From: Cercis canadensis
Taxonomy: Eukaryota > Streptophyta > Magnoliopsida > Fabales > Fabaceae
Length of the DNA stretch: 64,000 nt
Assembly: GCA_003255065.1 (NCBI GenBank)
Contig: QAOA01000726.1
Location: 443,813 to 507,812, forward strand
Direction of reading: 5' to 3'
Shown here: in pieces, positions 1-13,300 of the stretch
Layout: each line of letters begins with the position of its first letter
Position numbering within the stretch: position 1 is the stretch's first letter
Made by a program: the position numbers and the translations under genes
The notes under the pieces: model-generated
The model's database searches: none
Seen by the model: only the letters and a program-made list of their open reading frames with translations
Told to the model about the DNA's origin: nothing

Positions 1-1151
1 TTTTTTTTTTTTNTTTTTTTTTTTTTTTACTTTGAAGTGCCGAATTATCATTGAAAAGAGAGAGTCGAATTTTCATTATTGACTCCTATGAAGTGCCGAA
101 TTTTGGCATAAGTTATTTGTTTTTTTTTTTTTNTAAAAAATGACTTAGTTAGATAGGCAATATATGGTTAGTGAATTTTTCATAAATTAAATTAATTGTG
201 ACTTGTGAGATTGATCGTGAGCAATAATTCGATTGTCATGTATTTTCATGGTGAATTTTTCTCAACTTAGTTCAAAGTCACTGTGTGCTAAATATTATCG
301 ATTTTATAGGTGTAATCTAGAGAAGCAGCCGTAACTCGTAAGAGGATATTCTCAAGGTTCATTCTTTATCTTATCCACTTGGAGCATGTTAATAAGATAC
401 TTGACATCAACTATTGAGGTCACATAACCTTTAGCAAGGACGAATCTTTGTCCCAAACTTGAAATTATATTACTTGAAAAAGGTCAAATCAAGGATAAAG
501 TGATACAATGGGTCCTTGCCACTTCCCACTAACCTATTAGTTGGCTAAAATAGCTTGAAAGTGGTAATATTTGTTCATCATGCTTGGAATAATTCAATTA
601 CTATTCTACTCATTTGTTCTATTAATTTGAAATTTTGAACACACCTACCTAGTATATGATTTGATTGCTGTGATGACATAGGTTAAAACAAAGATTAGGA
701 AAATAACTTGAAAATTTCTAACCTAGTTCCTCAACTTGGTTGAACTTGTTTTTTCTTCTTTAATTTCATTCTTCCTTGCCCAATCTGATACACTTAATGA
801 TGAGGATGAAAATGACCACTTCCATTATAGAAGGTTGACTCTTAGTGTTTGGATCAGATTAAAATGATTGATTCAGGAAAGAAGAATTTTTAACAAAAAA
901 TACAAAAGTGAAGTAATCAAGTAGAGGAAAAGACTGCTGTTTTAACTTATGATCATATCTTGCCTCTGAGTTTTTGAGGGCTCCACTACGCCCCATGTTT
1001 TCTTTGCATATTACGAAAAGGGTGTTCAATATGGCCCCAATTTGGTCTATCTGAGCAAAAGAATAGCCTCAAGAAATTGACAAGCACTTTCTGAACAGAA
1101 AGAAAATATATACTACCCATCCTTATACACAAAGTCAAGTTGCACTACACT
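1..1151. other. Intergenic, no gene seen
   Basis: I see no coding region on either strand. The first 140 bases hold poly-T tracts, each broken by one N (positions 13 and 133), which suggests assembly joins at homopolymers. The rest is ordinary AT-rich plant DNA. The nearest gene is the calmodulin-like gene, whose 3' end lies at 2023. Confidence 0.6.
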
Positions 1152-1381
1152 AAGGTGTGTTTGGATTGAGAAGTATTTTATTAAAAATGTATTTTTTTAA
1201 GCAGAAGCAGAAACCAGAGAAGCTCCATTCCTAGCTTATTCAAAACTTCCGACTTTTTGCATAATTCAAAAGCTTTGAGAAATGAGAAGCCCATCTAAAC
1301 AAACAAAATACTTCTTTTTTTTGTTTCCTTTTAATTAAAGAGCATTTTTTTAAGAAAAGTTCTTCATCCAAACGCACTTTA
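1152..1381. mobile_element. Tourist-like MITE (PIF/Harbinger type), about 230 bp
   Basis: The left end reads AGGTGTGTTTGGATTGAG and the reverse complement of the right end reads AAGTGCGTTTGGATGAAG. These form an imperfect terminal inverted repeat of about 22 bases. TAA occurs at both edges and fits the 3-base target duplication of PIF/Harbinger elements. It has no coding capacity. The GTGTTTGGAT end is common in plant MITEs. The exact edges are uncertain by a base or two. Confidence 0.65.
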
Positions 1382-2022
1382 AAGGCTTCAACTAGGTCTC
1401 GAAAATTTGCAGTGAATCTAATTGAACTCAAATGTTGTCAAATCTTAAAGTGCAGCAGTAAAATAATGAGAAGTGAAATAGTGTTTAACTAGCAAAACTC
1501 AAATAATAGCCTTGGTTGCACACCTTTTTTATCCCTTTTTCACATAATCTTCCACCTGTACAGATGTACCGCCAAGATCTAACAAATATTTTGCACAAGA
1601 ATCATTCAATGTCATACAATTAGTAGTCTTTGTTTGAATGAAGAAAGGAGAGAGATAGTGAGAGACACATAAGCACCCCTCAGTTGCATACATTGGATCA
1701 TAAAGAATCCTAAGAAAGGAGTGGAGAGTTATGGAAAATCAGAGAACTATGTACCTTCCCCTGTTCTGGGGGTCAAACTTGTCATTTTTGTGCACAAAGG
1801 ATACCACAAAAACCCATATTTCTTTTTCCTTAACAAAATATACAATAATTTCCTTCCTCTAAAATATCTCATCTGCCTAACAAGCTAAGCCTAATTATTT
1901 TGGTTCATTCTCTTCTCTCTTCAAATTCAGACTGATATAAACAACATTAGAGAGAACAGAAAAGAAGAAAGAAGAGGACAGAAAATTTAGCACTAACCCA
2001 TTTGAATTTTCTATTCAAAGCT
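1382..2022. other. 3' flank of the calmodulin-like gene
   Basis: No gene seen. This stretch lies downstream of the minus-strand calmodulin-like gene and probably contains its 3' UTR, although I could not place a polyadenylation site with confidence. Confidence 0.4.
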
Positions 2023-2667
2023 TCAATTGGCAAGTCCTGTCTTCATCATGGATCGAAATTCCTGAAAATCCACGAACCCATCACCGTTCTTATCAACCCC
2101 TTTGATCATACGCTCGCACTCTCTGAGACTGCATTTATCACACCCCAAATTGAGCAGAACTGTCTGCAGTTCCTTAGCTGAGATTAGCCCATTCTTATCA
2201 GTATCAAACACAAGAAAAGCATCCCTTAGATACTCATCTTCCTCTTCCTTGCCACTCCCACTTTTGCCTTCCATGTCATTCATCACAACCATGAATTCAT
2301 CTAAATCTATAAACCCATCTCCATTAAAGTCCAACTCCTTCACCATGCCTTCTGCTTCCTTAGCAGCTCTGTGTTTCTTGTATCCCAGGCATGAAAGCAC
2401 TTCACTGAGCTCAGTGGTGGAAATCTTGCCATCCCCATTAGCATCAATGAGCTTGAAGACTTGTTTGAACTGGTTAGACACTTCCATGTCAATGAAAGAA
2501 GTGATTAACAAATCAGAATTGGAAGGAAACCTTTTGGGTCGTCTTCCCCTACAGCAGCTAATCATCATCATGTCCATGATTCTTGGGTGATTGAGGAGGA
2601 ATCTGGTCTTTCTATGGAAAAAGGTGAAGAAAGTGTGGAAAGGTTGTAACATAACTGAGGGAGACAC
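2023..2667 (-). CDS. Calmodulin-like Ca2+-binding protein (CML), four EF-hands
   Basis: Intronless reading frame of 214 residues, typical of plant CML genes. Four canonical EF-hand loops are visible: D75-E86 (DANGDGKISTTE), D113-E124 (DFNGDGFIDLDE), D155-E166 (DTDKNGLISAKE) and D192-E203 (DKNGDGFVDFQE). Each has Asp at loop position 1 and Glu at position 12, so all four should bind Ca2+. The hands form two pairs joined by an acidic linker (EEEDE, about 141-145). The N-terminus (1-60) is hydrophobic then basic (CCRGRRPKR, 38-46) and could anchor or target the protein. A later Met61 (MEVSNQF) would give a compact 154-residue protein, close to plain calmodulin size, so the true start is open. 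The family relays Ca2+ signals by binding target proteins. I cannot assign a specific CML number. Confidence 0.9.
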   Translation of the reverse strand: MSPSVMLQPFHTFFTFFHRKTRFLLNHPRIMDMMMISCCRGRRPKRFPSNSDLLITSFIDMEVSNQFKQVFKLIDANGDGKISTTELSEVLSCLGYKKHRAAKEAEGMVKELDFNGDGFIDLDEFMVVMNDMEGKSGSGKEEEDEYLRDAFLVFDTDKNGLISAKELQTVLLNLGCDKCSLRECERMIKGVDKNGDGFVDFQEFRSMMKTGLAN

Positions 2668-3805
2668 AGAGCAGAAAGGACTGGTAAAGTTGGTGATATG
2701 AATGAATGACTGAATGAATGGCAGGTGCTTTGAAAACGAAGGGAAGTTGCTTACGTATAGGGTGACATTTATCCAAGTATACGCTGAGAAGCTTTATTCG
2801 AAACTGTTTTGTCACCTTGTAATAATTCCCCACCGTTACAAGGTCCTTATAATAAAGGCTGAAACCTTTCCTTGGTACAAAACTCGGGACTTTTTTTTTC
2901 CTCAATTAAAAAGTTAGGTTATTTTCGTCTTCATATTCTTTAAATTGCTCTTGTAGTCTTGCATAATCAACTTATCTACAGAAGCATATATATAAAGTGC
3001 ATAGACCAAGTCCTGTTAATTGAGCTTTGATTCAGTCTTGCTTAGCAACTGTTAGAAGAGTCGTAAAAATAATGCAAAGTGCCCGCAAATTTCACTATAA
3101 TTACTGTGTCTCCACAAGAATGAGAAATATCTTCTCCTTCATGGCGGCATTTGGATTTAGTGAACAAATCCTTATTCAGATGAAAATATACCTTTTTTTT
3201 TTTTTTTAATAAAGGACTATTTTGTAGAAGGGTTGGTTACTCATACTCAAAATGGGTGTTGCAACAAAGAATATTATCTTCATTAATGAAAAAATATTAA
3301 AAAGGTTGTGTTGTTGGCTTATATTGATGTACTTTCAGTTTGTAGCCACTCATCTGAATTAGTCTATGAACAAGACAAACAGAACTTGATCATGCTAGTT
3401 TAACATAGGATGAAGCAAACTATCAACTATAATTAAAATTAGTAAAACAACATAAAGGACCCAGATTTCAAAAGACTCCTCATTATGTATCCTTTGCTGC
3501 ATGATTACCAAGTAAATCAAAAGTTACCTCTAAGGGACCTCCAAGCAAGGTTTGAACTTTGAAGCATGTATCTTTATTCTTTCCAGTCTACTGTGAAAGC
3601 AAGGAACATATATCTTTGCACTGGTAAACTAGTACAAGATAAGCAATATAGAAATGTATAGGATGAGATATCTTCCCAATCCCACGCATGAAGCATAATA
3701 TTTATGTGAACAATCTTCAATAAAATCAAACTTTTGAATTAAAAAAAAAAATATCCTCGAAAATTACAATTTAAGTAATAGCATTCATGTTTGACGCCAC
3801 TGCTT
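2668..3805. promoter_or_regulatory. Presumed CML promoter and spacer to the BIG 3' end
   Basis: The region lies upstream of the minus-strand calmodulin-like gene (its start is at 2667) and downstream of the minus-strand BIG gene. It should contain the CML promoter. I see no convincing single element and no gene. Confidence 0.4.
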
Positions 3806-4226
3806 AGCAAATTAATCGCCATATAACTAGTCTCCACCTTGTAAGATTAGTAAGACCTTTTACAGGAAGACTAGTGACGCAAATCTCATTCTTATAAAGA
3901 ATGGGAAAACGTAAGCATACAACATTAAGCCTCTAGAGAATATATGTAAAATTCTGCTCCGAAAATCTAGGTTCCTAAATACAGAAGATTTGGAAGGTAT
4001 AGCTAATACCAATAGNAGCAAATTAATCGCCATATAACAAGTCTCCACCTTGTAAGAATAGTAAGACTTTTTACAGGAAGACTAGTGACGCAAATCTCAT
4101 TCTTATAAAGAATGGGAAAACGTAAGCATACAACATTAAGCCTCTAGAGAATATATGTAAAATTCTGCTCCGAAAATCTAGGTTCCTAAATACAGAAGAT
4201 TTGGAAGGTATAGCCAATACCAATAG
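3806..4226. repeat. 211-bp tandem copy around a single N
   Basis: Bases 3806-4015 are repeated at 4017-4226 with only about four substitutions, separated by one N at 4016. The period is 211. This fits two overlapping contig ends, probably alternative haplotypes, placed end to end rather than a biological duplication. It lies just downstream of the BIG stop codon, so it may inflate the 3' UTR or flank. Confidence 0.85.
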
Positions 4227-4370
4227 AAAACCACTACTAACTTTTCATACACTATCAAACTATATTTCTGACAAGTAATCGAATGTAATGGAGGAAGGGA
4301 GAAAATATAAACAAAAGGATTTGGACAAAAATATCCTACATCTCAAATGCAGGGTCAATCTTACCCAAGA

Positions 4371-7300
4371 TTAACACGACCGTAGCAAAACAGGACCCAC
4401 TGATAAACTAAGCATATCACTGAGAGCTACCTGAACTTCATTTGACCCATGTTCGCAACTAATCAAGCTTGAGAGAAGAGGGAAAAAATGAGCCAGGTTT
4501 TTCTCAAAAGAAATATCTCCCAAACTACAAATAGCCTGAAGAGTAACCACAATAAGAGGTGCACGTGCAGCTAATTCTCTTCGTTTCCCAGAGCCTAAAG
4601 GAATTAACCAATGTGGCTGTGTACCAATAGAAGATTCAGATATCCGTCCACAACCTGCAATTTCAATATAAAATTCCAATACCTCCTGACAAAGCCGGAT
4701 AAGATGTGTTTCAACCTCAGCCTCCTCATAACCAGAAGGCCTGTCCTCAATAAGATTCTGTAAGAATGTGAGGCATATTTGGTAGGACTCATTCTCAAGG
4801 CGTAACAGTGGAGGATCTTGCATTTGGGTCATAGAGCCAAAGTCTTGTAGCTTTGAACGTAGAATGGTATTGCTGTTAATCTTGTGAGCATGTAATGCCA
4901 CATCGTGCAATGCATCAAACAGGACTAGCATGTTTTTTGCTGAAAGGTGAGTACGGTACATGTTGTAGATCTCCATCACCGCCTGTCAATGTCAGTAAGA
5001 AAGTTCACATCCTTTTTCAAAAAGCAAAAAAAAGACATTTTTTTGCTGTCATGCAAGATCAAACTTTGAGTGTACATTAATATTTATTGAAATAAGGTTC
5101 TGAACAAGAAACAATATTTCCTCCATGTTTATGCCCTCCATGTTTATGCATCCTAAGGTTACATACAATTTTATTAGAGCTAATATAGCATGTCAGTACA
5201 ATGATATAAGATCATGATAAAACTTCAGTCAACATAATAACCAGGGCATCTTTTATATAATTCACCCCCTATGGCTTCTTCCTTTCTATTGCTTTCTATA
5301 AGGCATTATAAACAGTGATTGAACAGAATAAGAATCTACCTGAATCAATAAAAGCTGAACAGCAGCTCGGCATTTTGCATTTGATAAATATGCATATAGA
5401 CGATGAGTCCTCGAACTCTCCAAATTATCATCAGGCAAGCCAGGCTCAACAAGTTCTCCATTATCTTCTGCAGTTGAAGCATGTTCATGATTTCTAAACG
5501 CAAAGTCTCCACTGACAAGGAATGAAAAATCAGGAAGAGTTGCATTTGCTGCTTCTTTTAGGGACATAACCACTTCTAACCACTTGTCTTCAGAAAACAG
5601 CTCTCCAGCATTACTCATTAAACGAACAAATGCAGCAATACCAATGCCAGCAAGGCTTTGATGAGGGCGCTTTATAAAGCTTACCAGAAGCATCAGCACC
5701 TTCCTCAAAAGTGGATTCACAGTGTCGTAAAATTTGACAAAAAGATCTACCACCAATTGGAGTGCCAATGTGCATGTCTCATAAAGCCATGCATCTTGGT
5801 CAAGCTCACCCTCAGCCTCTACTTCATTCCCAGGTGAGCTACTCCCTGATGGATCAATTGCATGACGCACATAATCAAATATTGGAAATAGGACCGACTC
5901 AAACACTCTTTCCCATAATGGTAGTGAAAAGAGGTGGCCATGGTTGCGTAAGGTTTCAAACAACACTTGCAAGGCACTCTTCCTTATCTCGGGCCTTGGG
6001 TCAAAGCTCAGTTCAGACAAACCTGAAAATAAACCACAGATAAATATGTTTTTATCATGCTAAGCTTCTTGAAATTTCAAACAAAATGATAAAATGAAGT
6101 AATAAACACTTTCCCAAGTTAAGAAACATAAGCAAACTATTTTTGCTCTAATTTATGTCAAGATAAACATAATGCAGTATCCTCACCAGCCAATAAAGGG
6201 AACCAGAAATAGAGATGATCATCCTTGTCAGTCACCTCTCCGTTATCTTGTTTCCCATCTTTTCCTGTTCGAGGGGAAGGTGAGGAAATCTTTCCAGAAG
6301 TTTCCTTGTCCTTATTCCTTGAGGAGGAGCCAAGATCTCCTTCTGCTAGTTTTGTTGCACAGAACCGAAGAAAAGCAATGGCATTTAGGCTAATCTCCTT
6401 GTTAAATCTACTATTGGTGAATGCAATTAGACAATTCACACAATCTGTAAAGGTGGTGGTTTCAGTCTCAGTGATGTATGGAAAGTAATCTCGAATAATC
6501 TTCTCAATTATTTCAAAAGCCAAGAGAACAATATTTTTGTGATCATCATAAGCTGCTGTTGTGAATACCTGAAATTGAATCCACAAGCAATAAGTAAAAG
6601 AACTATTTTGTGTAAATTGAACCTCTATATAGACAACAGAGATTGATCATTTTTACCATGAACATGCTCTTCCATCCTGATTTTACATTGTTGACACGAG
6701 ATAAAACCATTTGAGAGACACATCTGATAATTAATTCTCTAATTTCAACAGCACTACTCTTTCGCATAACAATGACAAAAGGCTTCATAAATTCATTTTG
6801 AAAATTATAATTAGCCAACTCTTCCCGCTCTAGAAATTTCATTGACAACTGGCGCAAGGAATCCATAGCAAAAATTGCAATTGAAAGGTTTCCAGAACAT
6901 CCAATGGTTACAAAGAAATCAGAGAGAACATGCCAGATGCTAGACCACACAAGCCTGATGCGGTTCATATTATAGTGCCTGTTGTTACACAAAAAAAAAT
7001 ATATATGTCAAATATAATTTTGCATGGCACCATATGAACATCAAATCATGAAACACAAAAACATATACCCAAAGCCTTCATATACTTCTCTTAACAAAAC
7101 ATTGACTTTTGAAATTTAAAAGGGTGTCTTATTAACCGATGCACTGCTTGAAAATTTCAACCCAACACTAAAATGAAGCAAGGTGCCATCTTAGAAAAGA
7201 TTAGGATGGCAAAGTGCAAAATGTTATAAATAAGGGACCACATTGCTACTGCCCGCAAAGATCAGAGTGCCAAACTTATTTATTTACTTTTGACAATAAC

Positions 7301-10300
7301 CCCCAACCACAATCCCCCAATAGGAAATAAAAAACAAAACAAAAGATGGAGAGAGGGCAAGGAGGGAGCATGCATTAAGTAATAGTAGGATAATACATAC
7401 GCAATCTCAACTATCTTTGTAAGGCTGAAAACTCGTGGATCAGATGGAGATCTCAATTCCTCCATAGAAACCTTGCATAGAGCCTTAACAAAATCTATTA
7501 TGGCCTCACTGTTTAACTTCTGACTTCGAGTGAATATGCGACTCATTTCCGAGCTTCCAACTTGTTCCAACATATTCAAATTAGAAACTAGATTGTTCAC
7601 CTGTTCAGATGTGACTGCCCCAGAAGCATTACTGCCAATACCAGCACTATCATATGAACCCCGCATCACAGTGGAAGCTGCATACTGCATCCTCCCAGGT
7701 CCCTTCTTCTTCAAAACAGGAAGAATGGTTGTTTTTGCTTGTTTTGTTTTTTCTGAATCATTCTGAGGAAAAGCAAAGAATGTGGCATCTGGTGGAGCCC
7801 CCTCTCCAAGAAGATGTAAATGCTCAAACCGGGAAACACATGTCAAGATATGCTCCCAAGCTTCTTGTAAGTAATTCCCATCCTCATCAGCAATAGTGAC
7901 TATTGCCTATGCAAATCCAATGTCATGTCCATGATAAATCACCATTTGCTTTAAATACCAAATTACAACTAACTTAAAAAGGTACAATACTTGAGGGCCT
8001 ATAATGTGTCTGCAGGTATTGTTCCTAAGAATGGTTTCAGTAAATATGGGAACACGTCCATTGTTTTGATAATTATCACATGTATATTCTTTAGAACATG
8101 TGGTCTCACTCCCATAAAAGGGTACGAATGTCGTTTCTTTTCTATTTTCTTCTGGTGGATTTTGTGGGGGGGGAGGCATGTGGAATGAATTTGCAGAGAG
8201 TGTAGCATTAGATAGGAGTGAATTGCCAAAGAGGATCCATATTTTGCAACAAAACTTGTTCTACTTGTTATTGTTTGCATTGTGAGAACAGTCCATGAAA
8301 ACTGGCTGTTGAGAGTGTCTGCACTGTTTTTGTGCAAATATTACAGCAACACGGAAAAAAAAAAAAAAAAAAAAAAAAAAAAAANAAAAAAAAAAAAAAA
8401 AAAAAAAAAGGTGCCTTACAAACAGGTTCTAAACAGAGTGCATTAACACACAATTTCTTTTCTTATAGGTATTCCAACATTCCAGGTAAAATAAAGTCTG
8501 TCTCTGCAAGAAAAAGGTTTATAACTATTCCCCCTAGCTCAAATCTCCCACATACCATCTATTCTACAAAATGAAAAATTCATATTATGCACAATTGGCA
8601 GTATCATTATCATAACTTAACTAGCCCCCTTTTTCTTTATAAACAAAATTCCTCATGAATCAGTTCCTGAAAACTAATAAAATAACCTATTATCTTAAAG
8701 CATAGTGAAGCACATACACATCAAACAGCAAGACCTGGCCATGCCAAATTATTTAATATGTTACAGATTTATCTTATAACAATTTCCTTGAAGTTGCGAA
8801 AGCTCAATGTAATCCTAAATGTGCTACTCATTGTAGTTACCATAATATTAACAGATCAATCATAAAGAAAGCACACTCATCGAAACTGGTGTTAGTGTGT
8901 CGGCCAATGCATGGATTAGAAAATCACTGCCCTATAAAGAATGCACTTCTCAAGGATTGCAACTAAGTGTAAAATATAAATCAAACATAGAGAAGCAAGA
9001 GTCAGGAATTGAACATAACATACAATCAGTCTAACCAATTTTGAAATTTTCCTCACTTTTAATGCTAAAGCGTAAAGATTTGCTCAACTATACATTTCCT
9101 TTGAAGTTATAAAGGATGATAGAGGGAAGAAAGGAACTCATTCCATCAGATAGCAGTGCACAGACTACAGAGACACAAAAGGAAGAAAAAAGCATGGGAC
9201 CACACTCCTCCCTGTTTCTAGTGGCACAGCTCAAAAGTTAATAAGTTATACTTAACAAGTCATATTTTATTCCTTTTTCCCCTTCATTTAAATTTAGAAA
9301 ACAGTCAGACCATACACGAATGCCCATCTTTCCTTTTCTTTTTTTATACGCCAAAATCATTTTGTATAAGTTATCAATTTATTAACATCCAATCACGTAC
9401 TCTTTCCATCAAAGATAATAAAGAATAAGACAAAACACTCAAACTTTTATGCATTTAGGCATTTAGGAAAAAGGGTAAACATGGAACTTACATCATAAAA
9501 GTTTTATGGGACAACATTAATACACTTAAACCATTGTGCATTTTGAAAGGGGACACCAAATTCAGGAGTAGGAAGTATTATAAAACAAAATGAGAATACC
9601 TAATTAACAACAACTCCAGCTTATTTATATTGTATATATGCCAGCTAAAAGAGAAGTTAAAATTTTACCAACCTTTATCGCATGTATATTTTTCTGCTTT
9701 ATATCAGCAGGTGAATGCAGGGAGGTAAACTTAGCTAATGTAGTCACAAAAGCATCTCTATGAGTCTTCATGGACATTACAGAAGTAACATGAATAGCAT
9801 AGCGGATGCCCTCAAGGCACAGAGCTATGACAACTTCATCGTCACTTTGATCAAGTGGAACGCTAAAGGCAGCTAACATTGGCGCCCAACATACTTCAAT
9901 CATGAATCTAAGAATTACCACATCTGTTGCTGCATAATAGACTGACCTACAGATTGCAAGCAAATACATATCAAGAAGAAAATTTAGAAACTTTCATATT
10001 TTTCCAAATTATGAAACAGCAATAAACAATTTTCAACATTCCACTTAAATAATATATGTTGCATAAAAGTTAAATGGGAAAAAAAATTTAAGAAAAAATT
10101 ACTGTGCGTGTTTCAGATTCATACCCCATCCTTCAAACAGAAATTAACCATATAAAGTAACAGATGAATACTAGTAAAAGTGGTAGGACCCATCAACAAA
10201 CAGCCCAGTTTGATGAACAGTGGCAACAGAAGATTCTTCATGCCAAAAATAAATCGGAGTTTAATTGTGTGCATGACCCAAATAAATAGATTGGACAGTA

Positions 10301-13300
10301 AAGAATCTCTTCTGGACCATAGAAAAATACAGATGAACGTACTCAGTTTTGCGAGCTTTTTCTTTGAATTGTTCTTGCATATGCTTGATAAGATCATCAC
10401 TTGTCTCCATATTGTCTTCCCCACGTTTACGGATCACAATGTTCAAGATACCATCCAAGCCTAAAAGCCTGTTAGAATTCACAGACTGTCTTTGCTGGGG
10501 AGCCAACTCATCGTCTTTCATTTTGATCTCATTTCTAGATATTCTTTCAAACAATGACCTCATGTATTCCTCTGGTAGATCTTTTCCATCATCTATGCCA
10601 CGATTGTTTCTTACAAAATCATCAGCAGACATCTGCATAATACAATGGCCAACAACACAACACAATATTTTCATCATTTCTATTTTAATACATAAGCACA
10701 ACATTTCAGAGGATTATCTGAGCACACCTTGTCCTTCACCATAGGATTGTGAGCATCCGTATTTAGCATTATCACAGAATAAGCAAGGACATATGCCGTG
10801 TCAGCACTAGAAAAGGCCTTTGGATTACATTTGCAATAACGTTCGGCAAATTTTTCCATGATTCGATCAATTTTCTGTGCTTCGCCAGGCAGTCTAAAGC
10901 CTTTAAGAAAGACCCTGATTGCCTCATCAAACTCCATGCCTTGAAAGTCAAAGGAATCCACATAGGCATGCATTACTTTCAAGGATAACTCGTCCCTTTC
11001 TCCCAGATAATCACCGATCAAACTCTTGTTCAACCCAGATGCATCTTTAAGAAAAGCAGCTATATCCTCTGGTGAATTACCTACCTTGTTAGCATTGATG
11101 AGGAATTCAATTCCTTTTTTAGGCTTCCTATTAAAAAGTGAAATTCCTTCCTGCCAGAAATGTAGCATTAACTTCATAGATGATGAACAGCTAAAGTGAG
11201 AACAGAGACATACTTGCTTCTCAAAACTATATGCATTTGCTCACCTGAAGTTCCAGTTTGTAAGCCCGGCGCTGCTCAATTGTTGAAACATCAGATGCCT
11301 CATTGGAAATTTCAGAATGAGTGTCCGATCCTTCAACAGGCTCTTCACCATTCCCATTCGCAATGGGAAGACCTCCAGCTTCATGGCTGTCATCAGCTGC
11401 CTCAATTTTCCTGGTGGAATGAGGATCTGGAATGCGCAACTGTTTATTCATCCAACCTCCCATCGATTTTAAAACAGCAACCAAGGATTTCATAGCTTCA
11501 AGTTTTAATGTTGCCTCTTGGGGTGGCAAAAGTGAGGTCGTTACACCAGGAGGGACACCTTGGGCAGTTTTAAGAAGTCCATTGACCATCCTAGGAGAAT
11601 AAGAAAAATGAGACAAGAAAAGCATAGAGCATATTAAAGTGTCAATCAAGACAACCAAACTCAGACCAACAGGGGTAGAGTATGAAAAAAAAACCAAGGA
11701 CATGAATTCCTACTAAACTGGAGGTCCATCTTATAATAATGCAACTACAGAAACATTATTCATAAAGTATATTAAATAAAAGGGTTAAATCCAATTTTGG
11801 TCCATCTAATTTTTGAGAAGTTTCAATTTAGACCCTCTAAGTTCAATTACAGCAATGTTGTCCCTGTGGTTTTTAAATTGTATAAGTTTAGTCCTCTCCT
11901 AGATGGCCATCCTCATANAATGCAACTACAGAAACATTATTCATAAAATATATTAAATAAAAGGGTTAAATCCAATTTTGGTCCATCTAATTTTTGAGAA
12001 GTTTCAATTTAGACCCTCTAAGTTCAATTACAGCAATGTTGTCCCTGTGGTTTTTAAATTGTATAAGTTTAGTCCCCTCCTAGATGGCCATCCTCATATA
12101 TGCTGACATGGCAAGAATTTGATGCCATGGCACCAACAAGTGATGATGTGGCAATGGCATGGCAACAGGTCAATGATGTCGTGTGAAGATATGTTGCTAG
12201 GTCATTATCATGCAACATCATCAACTCAGCACAATCCGTCAAAGGTGGGTAACAACCATCGAGGTAGGAACTAAATAGCTCCACTTCAAAACCATAGGGA
12301 TAACATCACTGCAATTGGAACTAGGCAGAACAAATTCAAACTTCTTGAAAACTAGAGGGACCAAAACCATATTTAAGCCTACATAAAATATAACATTGCA
12401 TACCTCTCGAATATGTTTGATGAATTGACATCACAATCATAGTTTATAAATATGTCCACCAATATCTGGGAATCAACAGAGAGCTTCTCTAGAAAACGAA
12501 GCACTATCATCTTTTGCTGGAAATTAGGTTGAGCTACATTTTCCAGAACCCTGAGAACAATCATAGGGAAAAAAACTCCAATCTCTGCTTTCAATCCAGC
12601 TCTAAATCTTGATACAAGACTGATGAAAATGGAGCAAGATAGCTGAAAAACAATCATAAGAGTTGAAGCACTATTCTTCAACAATGATAAACACAAGTAC
12701 TGCTTGATGGCACCTAAAAACCTGCTTCATCAAAAGCAAATGCAACCATCAAAAGTAATCTTCATGATCCAGGAAAATTATATAATAAAATAGGGGACAC
12801 CAGTGTAAGGAGTGGATAACAGAACAGATTATGTCACCTTTCATAAATGAAAACTTACATGAATTTCAAACTCAAAAAGAAAGGACCACAATACATTCAA
12901 GATAAAGGAACTAAAGATCAGAGCACAATGATAGTCTATGCAGACTATAACTTGCAAGAAATTGTTAGGTACAATTATACAAGTATGCTGTATCCACATC
13001 AGGTATTTCAGTTAATTGAAGCTTGCTGATTTCTAATAGAAAAGAGTCATCCTATTTGATATGTCAATTAACTAATCAAGTCAAATGCCTAGGACAGACA
13101 GACAAAATCAAATTAATGGATAATCTTAACTTCCTCTCTGCAACTAAAAACAGAAAGAAAAAGACCTAAGCTTTTTTAATTATCAGAGCACACCAATTAC
13201 CTACCTTAAGCTCCGCCAAACAAGAAAGCTTATTCCAAAAAGAAAAAATTAAGCAGCATGGCAATGGACAAGGTAATAAATAGTTTTTGTTGGCATTTGA

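Noticed and set aside
2102..2590. 162-codon plus-strand frame
   Set aside because: Antisense shadow of the EF-hand gene; no independent support.
8268..8574. Poly-Lys/poly-Phe open frames
   Set aside because: Translation of the poly-A tract with an N inside a BIG intron.
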